A stretch of 6,028 nt of DNA from Synergistaceae bacterium (GTDB lineage: Bacteria > Synergistota > Synergistia > Synergistales > Synergistaceae): contig JAISDQ010000068.1 in assembly GCA_031264605.1 (NCBI GenBank), positions 1 through 6,028 of the forward strand, read 5' to 3'. Shown here one piece after another: positions 1 through 5,911 of this stretch. Position 1 is the stretch's first letter; each line of letters starts with the position of its first letter. The notes beneath the pieces were generated by a model. That model had not been told where the DNA came from and made no database searches. It saw only the letters and a list, made by a program, of their open reading frames with translations. A program made the position numbers and the translations under genes.

Positions 1-1
1 T

Positions 2-865
2 AACGTCCCCGCGTCGGCAATGGCGGTTCGCGCCGCGGAAAAACTGTTCGAGACGACCGGAACGCCCAAAGACGAGATAGATTTTACAATAGTCGTCACG
101 CAGTCCGGAGACTACAGAATGCCGGCCACCGCCTGCCTTGTGCAGGATCGCGCAGGTCTGCCGCAGTCGTCGGGAGCGATGGATATAAATCAGGGATGCG
201 CGGGATATGTCTACGGATTGGCCGCGGCCAAAGCCCTGACCGAAAATGGAAGCGCCCGCAAAGTGCTGCTCATAACCGTTGAAAAAACGTCGTTTTTTCT
301 TCACCCCGAGGATTCGACCCTGCGGCTGCTGCAAGGCGACGCGGCGGCGGCTACGCTGATCTCGCCCGACGGCGCCGCTGAGATTGGCGCGGCTGATTTC
401 GGAACGGACGGTTCACGCTGTGACAATATCATAGTGCCGTACGGCGGCAGCGCTGAGGCGATGGAACGTGAAAACGGCGCTGACGCGCGATACGCTTATC
501 CCGAATTCGTGAACATGAAGGGTATGGAGATTTTCAACTTCTCCGTAACGACGGCGCCGAAAACAATCATCGCGGCCCTCCAAAAGAACGGCCTGGAACT
601 GAACGATATAGATTATTATCTCTTCCATCAGGCCAACAGCATGATCGTCGACGCCATAGGAACGTCGATGAAAATCCCGGCGGAGAAGATACCCATGAAT
701 ATCGATCGCGTGGGAAATACGTCGAGCTGCAGTATTCCGCTGCTGCTCGACGAGCTTATGAGAGAGAAAAAACCCGCTTACGGTTCAAAAATATTGCTGT
801 GCGGTTTTGGAGTAGGCTTGTCATGGGCCGCTACAGTACTGTCTATTCGTGAAGCTCGCCCATGA
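2..865 (+). CDS. Ketoacyl-ACP synthase III (FabH-like KASIII), 5' partial
   Basis: Condensing enzyme that would extend an acyl primer (usually acyl-CoA) with malonyl-ACP to give a 3-oxoacyl-ACP in the cytoplasm. The frame is open to the left edge, and the first visible ATG (20) sits well inside the fold, so roughly the first 50 residues are outside the window. The KASIII triad is visible: Cys in INQGCAGYVYG (codon 197-199), His in FHQAN (626-628) and Asn in VGNTSS (716-718). The C-terminal GFGVGLSWAA glycine-rich segment is intact. The usual GDGA loop reads GDAAAAT. The segment before the Cys (YRMPATACLVQDRAGLP) resembles the KASIII subgroup found in glycan and secondary-metabolite clusters more than housekeeping FabH, but I cannot test that here. 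It converges on, and overlaps by 23 bp, an acyl carrier protein gene, a plausible partner. Family assignment is secure; substrate and pathway are not. Confidence 0.93.
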   Translation, partial: NVPASAMAVRAAEKLFETTGTPKDEIDFTIVVTQSGDYRMPATACLVQDRAGLPQSSGAMDINQGCAGYVYGLAAAKALTENGSARKVLLITVEKTSFFLHPEDSTLRLLQGDAAAATLISPDGAAEIGAADFGTDGSRCDNIIVPYGGSAEAMERENGADARYAYPEFVNMKGMEIFNFSVTTAPKTIIAALQKNGLELNDIDYYLFHQANSMIVDAIGTSMKIPAEKIPMNIDRVGNTSSCSIPLLLDELMREKKPAYGSKILLCGFGVGLSWAATVLSIREARP

Positions 866-1064
866 TTTCGCCCACGTTTTGGAAACCGCGAACAACGTCG
901 GGCTGTATAGCGCGCCCAAACTCCTTTTGAATCGCCGACATCATGAACAGCTTGCCTATGGAGTCCCAGTTATCCACTGATTTCAGCTCCGTCTCTTTTT
1001 TAAGCGTGCCTTCGTCGGTTCCTATGGTAACCTCTATGAAAGAAATTTTTTCCTCGTCAGTCAC
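843..1064 (-). CDS. Small acyl carrier protein (phosphopantetheine-binding)
   Basis: A 73-residue acyl carrier protein. The attachment site is Ser35 in VDNWDSIGKL, which matches the D-S-L/I motif at the start of helix II. It is followed by a conserved-looking helix II (MMSAIQKEFG), and the protein ends in an acidic helix (NVGEIMGELHE). A longer frame opens at 1115, but GTG 1064 is preferred: it has GGAGAGGAG at 1080-1072 with a 7-nt spacer, starts the protein with the usual short acidic helix I (TDEEKISF), and overlaps the upstream GNAT stop by only 8 bp, which suggests translational coupling. The WDS form is typical of stand-alone carrier proteins in specialised glycan or lipid clusters rather than housekeeping AcpP (family knowledge). 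It probably carries the acyl chain made by the convergent KASIII or used by the GNAT; that link is inference. An apo-ACP needs a phosphopantetheinyl transferase encoded elsewhere. Confidence 0.88.
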   Translation of the reverse strand: MTDEEKISFIEVTIGTDEGTLKKETELKSVDNWDSIGKLFMMSAIQKEFGRAIQPDVVRGFQNVGEIMGELHE

Positions 1065-1788
1065 AGACAAGCTCCTCTCCACAATTCTCACGGCTCCAGC
1101 ATGGGTTTTCGACAATAGAGCGGTTTGTCTCCGCGAATCGGTCTCTGTCGAGGGCTAGCGATAACAGAACAGCGTCGGTATTCACGAAATTAGCGTCCTC
1201 CTCTTTTGAGTACGAGATCACGCCGTCTTTTCGCCCGACCCTGAGATGAAACTCTTTTTCTATCGTAAACCCGGCGCTAAGCGAATTATCGACAACAATG
1301 ACGTTGCTTTTGAAAACCTCTACCGTGCACTTTTCGCGCCCGAGGAGGAAAAAACCCATGGCCGCGCGTTCGATTCCGCCCCGCTGAAACAGATCACCGT
1401 TTCCGCGCTCCCATCTCATCGACCCGTCCAGGCAAAAAGTTCTGCCGTCTTCGTTCAGCGTAAACCCATCCTGCCCCATTATTTTACCTTCGAGCGTATC
1501 TACGAGAAACAGCATTTTACGGTCGTTCGCCAAGACGGACTCCCTCAGCCAGTTTCGTTTGTTCTCCGGGGTGGCTTCAAACTGAGACAGGAAATTTTCC
1601 CTGTACAGCGTCCGAAAACGGGCCATGGTCTCTATCAATGAGCTGTCGGCAAGGCAAAAAACGTCAAAACCTCTCAGATACCCGATGGCGTTCAGGTTTT
1701 CGTCCCGTATGGGGAACCTCATTCCCCTGCCGCCGGGTATTCCCTTCATTTTTCTGACGACCGCCGGGGCGTTTCCGCGAAACGTCAC
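1057..1788 (-). CDS. GNAT-family N-acyltransferase, PseH-like
   Basis: A 243-residue protein with a GNAT-like core at about residues 55-182: a TPENKRNWL helix, the strand FLVDTLEGKIMGQDGF, and the C-terminal acyl-donor-binding part ending SNVIVVDNSLSAGFTIEKEF, which matches the family's N-x-x-x-x-x-x-x-x-G-F pattern. PseH proteins of this fold N-acetylate UDP-4-amino-4,6-dideoxy-AltNAc before PseG acts. The position directly after pseG supports that role, though the sequence itself only proves GNAT-like. The start is GTG 1788, in a GTGA overlap with the pseG stop, with GGGAG at 1800-1796 and a 7-nt spacer; the longer frame from 1833 would run into pseG. A tail of about 60 residues follows the core and ends in Cys230, Cys236 and Cys242. 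Being coupled to an ACP gene, it may use acyl-ACP instead of acyl-CoA (inference). Confidence 0.72.
   Translation of the reverse strand: MTFRGNAPAVVRKMKGIPGGRGMRFPIRDENLNAIGYLRGFDVFCLADSSLIETMARFRTLYRENFLSQFEATPENKRNWLRESVLANDRKMLFLVDTLEGKIMGQDGFTLNEDGRTFCLDGSMRWERGNGDLFQRGGIERAAMGFFLLGREKCTVEVFKSNVIVVDNSLSAGFTIEKEFHLRVGRKDGVISYSKEEDANFVNTDAVLLSLALDRDRFAETNRSIVENPCWSRENCGEELVCD
1072..1080 (-). promoter_or_regulatory. Ribosome binding site that fixes the ACP start
   Basis: GGAGAGGAG lies 7 nt before GTG 1064 and inside the last codons of the GNAT gene, where it encodes Gly-Glu-Glu. It is the strongest Shine-Dalgarno in the minus-strand run and is the reason for choosing GTG 1064 over the ATG at 1115. 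Confidence 0.75.
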
Positions 1789-2750
1789 AGCTTTTCTCCC
1801 ATGCGGCGCACGACAGCCTCGGCGCAGGCGCACGCCCCGCGTTTATTGACGAGCCCTCTCAACGTATCCCCGTCAGGAGAGAACTTCAGCGCTTCGCTTA
1901 TCGACCCCATATTCACGTCAGGCCAGTCGCCTAAATTGTACGCGGCGCCGATTCCGCTCAGGATTTCGCCGAAGCCGCGCTGATTCGCGGCGGCAGTGAA
2001 TACGGCGAGTTTTTTCCCCAATGCGAGGGCTTCATAGGCCGTGACGCTCGCGCTTGATATTATGAAACCGGCGCGCGCCAGCAGTGACGCGAAATTATCC
2101 GGCGCGGTCAACACTTCGGCGTTGCGTTTTTCGGATACCTCCCGCAGTACGCGCAGTTTTGCTTCCTCGGCGACAAAGGGCCCCAGCACGACGATGAGCC
2201 GTTTCATGCCGCCGCTCCACCAGCCCGATATATCCGCGGAACAGTTCAATACGTCGGAGGCCCCGGCGGTAAACAGCACATAATCGCCGTCTTTCGGGCG
2301 GAGCCGCCAATATTCCTCGCGCAATAAGGCGTAACGCGGCCCTGTCAGAAATTCGCAGTCTTCGTCGCCGTAAAGGTTCCGGCTCGCGCCTACGCCGTAA
2401 TTTATCACGATATCCGCGAAGCGCTCCACTCCTCTGTCATGGAGATCGTCGACGACCGCGAGCGGCATCCTCTCCGAGGCGCGCGCGTAAAAATCGCCTC
2501 CGGGAATATAGCTGTCGACCACGGCAAAGTCCGCGCGGGGCCACGCGGAAAGAGACTCATCCGAAAACGGGTCGGAGAGATAAGAGGCGCCACTTATACC
2601 CAAAGCCGCGGCCTGCGGCCTCGCGGCCGCGTTCAATACCCAACGGGAATCGACGCCGAGCAGGCTCAGCGCGCGTGAGAGAGCGAAACACCTGGACAGA
2701 TGTCCTCCTCCGATACCCGGCCCGGCATTGGTGACGAAAAGGGATTTCAT
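1785..2750 (-). CDS. pseG: UDP-2,4-diacetamido-2,4,6-trideoxy-beta-L-altropyranose hydrolase (PseG-type)
   Basis: A 321-residue GT-B-fold hydrolase that removes UDP from the diacetamido-trideoxy-altrose intermediate of pseudaminic acid synthesis in the cytoplasm. Visible landmarks: the N-terminal glycine loop GIGGGHLSR with His17, the same residue number as the catalytic His of Campylobacter PseG; VVDSY at 78-81; the VDDLHDR and DIVINYG strands; GPRYALLREEY at 137-147, a PseG hallmark; a TAGASD loop at 161-166; and the UDP-binding IISSASVTAYEAL at 230-242 followed by AAANQ. ATG 2750 is chosen over the longer frame from 2834 because the extra 28 residues overlap pseI and precede the natural first strand (MKSLFVTN). 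No strong Shine-Dalgarno is visible, so coupling to pseI, 11 bp upstream, is likely. Its presence argues for the pseudaminic rather than the legionaminic route, which uses a NeuC-type enzyme. A related sugar substrate cannot be excluded. Confidence 0.88.
   Translation of the reverse strand: MKSLFVTNAGPGIGGGHLSRCFALSRALSLLGVDSRWVLNAAARPQAAALGISGASYLSDPFSDESLSAWPRADFAVVDSYIPGGDFYARASERMPLAVVDDLHDRGVERFADIVINYGVGASRNLYGDEDCEFLTGPRYALLREEYWRLRPKDGDYVLFTAGASDVLNCSADISGWWSGGMKRLIVVLGPFVAEEAKLRVLREVSEKRNAEVLTAPDNFASLLARAGFIISSASVTAYEALALGKKLAVFTAAANQRGFGEILSGIGAAYNLGDWPDVNMGSISEALKFSPDGDTLRGLVNKRGACACAEAVVRRMGEKL
1796..1800 (-). promoter_or_regulatory. Ribosome binding site for the GNAT gene inside pseG
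   Basis: GGGAG is 7 nt upstream of GTG 1788 and lies in the Met-Gly-Glu codons near the 3' end of pseG. Together with the GTGA stop/start overlap it supports coupled translation and decides the start. Confidence 0.65.
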
Positions 2751-2761
2751 GGCTGTATAAA

Positions 2762-3760
2762 TTATTCCAGCATGTCCATGGTGATCCACGAATCCGCGGA
2801 GATATCCCTTGCGGCGCGCCTTCCGATTACCCAATCGATATATTTCGGCCTTATGCCGTGACCGGGCCGTTTGCTGACAAGCATGTCTTCGGTGATCGCG
2901 GCTCCTTTTTCTATGCCGCGCGCGGCGTGAATGCTGCGCCTCGCGTACCCGTAAGCTGTGCGCTCGTCCTCGGACGGCCCGCGTTTCATGCCGTCCCCCA
3001 GCGCCGATTCGACTTCCCTTGTCTGGCGGACCAATTCGCGAAGCTCATCTGGCTCTATGGCAAAAGAATGATCCGGCCCTTTCATCGAACGGTCCATGGT
3101 GAAGTGTTTTTCGATGACGCTCGCGCCAAGCGCCGCGGCGGCGACTGATATGTGGATGCCGGGCGTGTGATCGGACAAACCGACGGCGACGCCGAACGCG
3201 CGGCGCATCGTATCCATGGCGCGCAGGTTCATTATCGACGGGCGCGAGGGATAGCAGGACGCGCATTGCAGAAGCGTTATATCCTCGTTGCCGGCCTCGC
3301 GGCAGACGGCGACCGCGTCCTCTATTTCGCCCATATTGGCCAGCCCGGTCGCTATTATCATCGGCTTGCCCTTGGAAGCCGTTTTGCGGATCAACGGTAT
3401 GTCGACGATCTCGAACGACGCTATCTTGAATAACCCCGACACGGCGTCGAGTTCGTCAACCGCCGCCAGATCGAACGGAGCGGCAAAAAACACGATCCCC
3501 TTCTCCCGGCAGTAAGCGCTCAGTTCCGGCAGCCACTCCCTCGGGGTAGCCACGGAATCTATGAGGCGGGTGACGTTGCTTCCGTCGTAGCCGAGCCCCG
3601 GGTCATCCTTCGACGAATAAAGCGTCGAGGCGCTGTATATCTGAAACTTGGCGGCGTCCGCGCCCGCGTCGGCCGCTATGTCGATCATCTCTTTCGCGAG
3701 CGAAAGAGAACGGTTGTGGTTGGAGCCTATCTCGGCGACGATAAAAGTATGCCGCGTCAT
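2762..3760 (-). CDS. pseI: NeuB-family nonulosonic acid synthase (pseudaminic acid synthase-like)
   Basis: A 332-residue enzyme that condenses phosphoenolpyruvate with a freed 6-carbon amino sugar to give a 9-carbon nonulosonic acid. The TIM-barrel NeuB domain spans about residues 5-245 (FIVAEIGSNHN, AAKFQIY, KIASFE, IIATGLANMGEI, LLQCASCYPS). The two metal-binding His positions are His198 in LSDHT and His219 in VIEKHF. A C-terminal SAF/antifreeze-like domain follows at about 272-332, with YARRSIHAA and SKRPGHGI. Length matches the family. The barrel motif SFE is that of pseudaminic synthases, whereas GPDHSF and GIHIS look more like legionaminic/neuraminic synthases; the adjacent PseG tips the call to PseI. 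It starts 4 bp after the gamma-glutamyltransferase stop, with GGTGA just upstream of ATG 3760 serving as both ribosome site and stop. Family is certain; exact product is less so. Confidence 0.9.
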   Translation of the reverse strand: MTRHTFIVAEIGSNHNRSLSLAKEMIDIAADAGADAAKFQIYSASTLYSSKDDPGLGYDGSNVTRLIDSVATPREWLPELSAYCREKGIVFFAAPFDLAAVDELDAVSGLFKIASFEIVDIPLIRKTASKGKPMIIATGLANMGEIEDAVAVCREAGNEDITLLQCASCYPSRPSIMNLRAMDTMRRAFGVAVGLSDHTPGIHISVAAAALGASVIEKHFTMDRSMKGPDHSFAIEPDELRELVRQTREVESALGDGMKRGPSEDERTAYGYARRSIHAARGIEKGAAITEDMLVSKRPGHGIRPKYIDWVIGRRAARDISADSWITMDMLE

Positions 3761-3764
3761 GATT

Positions 3765-5375
3765 TCACCATGCCGCGACGCAGCCGTCCGTGCGCGGTTC
3801 CGTTGCCCCTGTCAGGACGCCGTGTTCAGAGCGGAATATCATCTCTCCCCTGCCGAACGTTATCGTGTCGCGGGCGGTTTTGACGTCGTGCCCTCGCTCG
3901 GCGAGCCCCAGGGCGATGTGATCGGGGACGCCGCTCTCCATTTCCACTCTTAGGCCGCCAGTCCACTGCCAGCGGGGGGCGTCCAACGCCTCCTGCGGAT
4001 TCATTCCGAAGTCGACGAGGTTAGTGATAACCTGCAAATGTCCCTGCGGCTGCATGAAACCGCCCATCACTCCGAAAGGGCCTACCGCTTCCCCATCCTT
4101 TGTGAGAAATCCCGGGATGATGGTGTGGTACGGTTTTTTGCCCGCCTCCAGAAAGTTCGGCGATTCGGGGTCGAGGCTGAAATTGTTTCCCCTGTTATGC
4201 AACGCTATGCCGGTATGGGGAACGACGAGATACGAGCCGAAACCCATGTAGTTGCTCTGTATCATCGAAACCATGCAGCCGTCGCTGTCGGCCGCCGCGA
4301 GATACACCGTTCCTCCCGCGCCGGGGCGGCAGTCCTCTGGGTTCGCCGCGCGCTCCCCAATAAACGCCCGCATACTGTCCGCGTGAGCGCCGGACAGTAG
4401 TTCTCCCGCGTCAGCCGTCATGAACCGGGGGTCGGCCACTTTGCGCCTGCCCTCCGCGAACGCGAGCTTCATCGATTCTATCAGCCTGTGATAAGTCTCC
4501 AGATATTCCCGTGAGTCGGAAAACTCAAACCCCTTCGCGATGTTGAGCGCCATCAGCGCGACTATTCCCTGGCCGTTCGGCGGTATCTCCCAGACGTCGT
4601 AACCTCTGTAATTTACGGAAATCGGCTCGACCCACTCCGGGCGGAATTTCGCGAGGTCGCCTGGCGAGAGCCACGCTCCGCACTCCCCGGCAAACGCGCC
4701 TATAGCTTCCGCGAGGCGGCCCCTGTAAAATTCCTCCGCCCGGCTGTCGGCAATGGCCGCGAGCGTCCTGGCGTGATCGGGGGAACTCCAGATTTCTCCG
4801 GGGAAAGGAGCCCTGCCGTCGATACAGAACGTATCGGCCCAATGCCTGAATTCGTCTCCGCGGCACTCCTTCGCGTACCGTTTCACGGCGCTCGACCACA
4901 TGCGGGCGACGGTCGGCGATACGGGACAGCCCCTCTCTGCGTATGAGATCGCGGGTTCCATGACCTCCGAGAGGGGCAGGCGGCCGAATTTCTCCGACAG
5001 AGCGGCCCACGCGCCCGGCGCTCCGGGAACCGTCACCGGATACCAGCCGACTTTTGGGAGCGCCTTCATGCCGGACGATATGAGAGAGCCGGCGTCCGCC
5101 GCCTCCGGCGAACATCCGCTCGCGTTGAGGCCGTGCAGTTTGCCGCCGTGCCAAACGAGGGCGAACGCGTCGCCGCCGATGCCGTTCGACGTGGGCTCCG
5201 CAACGGTAAGACACGCGGCGGCGGCGACAGCCGCGTCGACAGCATTGCCGCCGCGTTTCAGGATATCGAGCCCTGCTTGCGCGGCGAGCGGCGAGCCCGT
5301 CGCGACCATCCCGCGCACGCCGTAGACAAGGGTGCGCTGGGAGGGATATCTGTACTGGTTAGCGTCGAATTTCAT
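3765..5375 (-). CDS. Gamma-glutamyltransferase family Ntn hydrolase, cytoplasmic YwrD-type
   Basis: A 536-residue precursor that should self-cleave before Thr356 (in GAGGTVYLAAADSDG, aligning with TTHYSVVDKDG of E. coli Ggt), giving a 355-residue large and a 181-residue small subunit with Thr356 as the N-terminal nucleophile. Family motifs include RGGNAVDAAVA at 41-51, PTSNGIGGDAFAL at 61-73, the NGQG loop at 267-270, and MGGFMQPQGHLQV at 437-449, the last typical of YwrD-like members. The N terminus (KFDANQYRYPSQR) is also YwrD-like and carries no signal peptide, so it is likely cytoplasmic, unlike periplasmic Ggt. The position of the glutamate-binding Arg114 of E. coli appears to read LNASGCSP here, so a glutathione substrate is uncertain; it may act on another gamma-glutamyl or N-acyl compound. 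It lies 42 bp after the SUI1 gene and only 4 bp before pseI. No link to nonulosonic acid synthesis is known to me. Confidence 0.92.
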   Translation of the reverse strand: MKFDANQYRYPSQRTLVYGVRGMVATGSPLAAQAGLDILKRGGNAVDAAVAAAACLTVAEPTSNGIGGDAFALVWHGGKLHGLNASGCSPEAADAGSLISSGMKALPKVGWYPVTVPGAPGAWAALSEKFGRLPLSEVMEPAISYAERGCPVSPTVARMWSSAVKRYAKECRGDEFRHWADTFCIDGRAPFPGEIWSSPDHARTLAAIADSRAEEFYRGRLAEAIGAFAGECGAWLSPGDLAKFRPEWVEPISVNYRGYDVWEIPPNGQGIVALMALNIAKGFEFSDSREYLETYHRLIESMKLAFAEGRRKVADPRFMTADAGELLSGAHADSMRAFIGERAANPEDCRPGAGGTVYLAAADSDGCMVSMIQSNYMGFGSYLVVPHTGIALHNRGNNFSLDPESPNFLEAGKKPYHTIIPGFLTKDGEAVGPFGVMGGFMQPQGHLQVITNLVDFGMNPQEALDAPRWQWTGGLRVEMESGVPDHIALGLAERGHDVKTARDTITFGRGEMIFRSEHGVLTGATEPRTDGCVAAW

Positions 5376-5397
5376 GATTCACTCGCCTTTCTTCGGC

Positions 5398-5431
5398 AAA
5401 AACGCGGCCCGCGCGGTTCAGGAGCCGCGCG
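5398..5431 (-). terminator. GC-rich hairpin with T-tract after the SUI1 gene (weak or partial terminator)
   Basis: On the minus strand CGCGGC (5429-5424) pairs with GCCGCG (5408-5403) and is followed directly by TTTTT (5402-5398), an arrangement like an intrinsic terminator. A competing stem CGCGCGG/CCGCGCG (5431-5425 with 5416-5410, 8-nt loop) uses the same left arm and ends away from the T-tract. The SUI1 stop codon (5420-5418) lies in the loop. The T-tract is short, so read-through into the downstream gene is likely. Confidence 0.42.
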
Positions 5432-5834
5432 TAATTTTCCTCACGCCCTGGTTTTCGAGCCACGCGGCGGCCCTGTCGCCCAAGTCGCCCTGAAGTATTA
5501 TCTTTTTTCCCTCCACAAACGAACCGCAGCCAAGATACTTGCGAAGGAGCCTCGCCGTTTCGCCGGCGCGCCGCGCGTCGGGTTCGGGGCGGAGTTCCAC
5601 GGACGTAACGGTGCGCCCGCCACGTCCGGCGGTCTCCCGGCGTATTATCGCCGCCGTTATTTTCGCGGAACTCTCCGTCGCGCCCGCCGTTTCCTTCGTC
5701 TCCGGACGAGCCTGCCCGGAAGTTTCATCTTTGCCGCGGCCCAGAATATTGCCTATCGAAACGCCGATGCCGCTCCGGCTCCCAAGGGAAATATCCCCCT
5801 CGCTCCCCAGCCGCTTTTTATCCGCGCGGGCCAT
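5418..5834 (-). CDS. SUI1/eIF1-like translation factor (YciH family) with long N-terminal extension
   Basis: A 138-residue protein whose C-terminal half (about residues 65-138) is a SUI1 domain. It aligns motif by motif with E. coli YciH: RRETAGRGGRTVTSVEL for RQTSGRKGKGVCLITGV, KYLGCGSFVEGKKIILQGD for KKCGCGGAVKDGVIEIQGD, then an ending like LLEAKGMKV (WLENQGVRK). Such proteins bind the 30S subunit near the P site and affect start-codon fidelity (family knowledge). The first 60 or so residues are low-complexity, rich in Gly, Ser, Arg, Lys and Glu, with a SLGSRSGIGVSIGNILG stretch; E. coli YciH is only 108 residues, so this extension is longer than usual. ATG 5834 is chosen over in-frame GTG 5843 because GGGGG at 5847-5843 is 8 nt before the ATG but overlaps the GTG. 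An extended -10 promoter lies about 35 bp upstream. It is the first gene of the minus-strand run. Confidence 0.85.
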   Translation of the reverse strand: MARADKKRLGSEGDISLGSRSGIGVSIGNILGRGKDETSGQARPETKETAGATESSAKITAAIIRRETAGRGGRTVTSVELRPEPDARRAGETARLLRKYLGCGSFVEGKKIILQGDLGDRAAAWLENQGVRKITRGS

Positions 5835-5851
5835 TCGTCTCACCCCCGTCA

Positions 5852-5865
5852 GGAAAATATTTTCC
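5852..5865. promoter_or_regulatory. Perfect 14-bp palindrome at the SUI1 transcription start (candidate operator)
   Basis: GGAAAATATTTTCC is an exact dyad placed just downstream of the minus-strand -10 box and covering the expected start of transcription. A protein bound here would block initiation or early elongation. The regulator is unknown and the site could also be chance AT-rich sequence. Confidence 0.4.
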
Positions 5866-5869
5866 GCTT

Positions 5870-5878
5870 ATTATAGCA
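5870..5878 (-). promoter_or_regulatory. Extended -10 promoter for the SUI1 gene
   Basis: The minus strand reads TGCTATAAT, a perfect TATAAT (5875-5870) with an upstream TG extension. No TTGACA-like -35 is seen at the 17-bp position (ACGCCC). Expected transcription start is near 5863, leaving a leader of about 29 nt. Nothing else upstream of the minus-strand genes looks like a promoter, so it may serve the whole run down to the ACP gene. Confidence 0.68.
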
Positions 5879-5897
5879 ACTGCCGCCGTCCGGGGCG

Positions 5898-5906
5898 TGA
5901 TATAAT
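5898..5906 (+). promoter_or_regulatory. Extended -10 promoter for the D-Ala-D-Ala ligase gene
   Basis: TGATATAAT: perfect TATAAT at 5901-5906 with a TG extension, and no recognisable -35 (AACTGC at the 17-bp position). Expected start is near 5913, giving a leader of about 47 nt before GTG 5960. It is back to back with the SUI1 promoter, 25 bp between the two -10 hexamers. Confidence 0.68.
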
Positions 5907-5911
5907 TTTGG

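Noticed and set aside
1065..1115. Longer ACP reading frame starting at ATG 1115
   Set aside because: The extra 17 residues fall inside the GNAT gene, do not belong to the ACP fold, and lack a good ribosome site, whereas GTG 1064 has one with 7-nt spacing.
2600..2640. GC-rich self-complementary runs (GCGGCC/GGCCGC) inside pseG
   Set aside because: They fall in codons for Ala/Arg-rich sequence in a GC-rich genome, with no T-tract or repeat unit; no sign of a functional hairpin.
2751..2834. Longer PseG reading frame starting at 2834
   Set aside because: It would overlap the end of pseI by about 70 bp; the family begins with the MKxLF strand, and starting at 2750 puts the catalytic His at position 17 as in Campylobacter PseG.
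4525..5214. 229-codon minus-strand frame inside the gamma-glutamyltransferase gene
   Set aside because: Arg-rich translation in an alternate frame of a well-supported gene; no motif seen.
5133..5876. 247-codon open frame on the plus strand opposite the GGT start and SUI1 gene
   Set aside because: It lies antisense to two genes with clear family motifs, its translation is Arg/Ala/Gly-rich without recognisable domains, and it has no convincing ribosome site. It is a shadow of GC-rich coding sequence.
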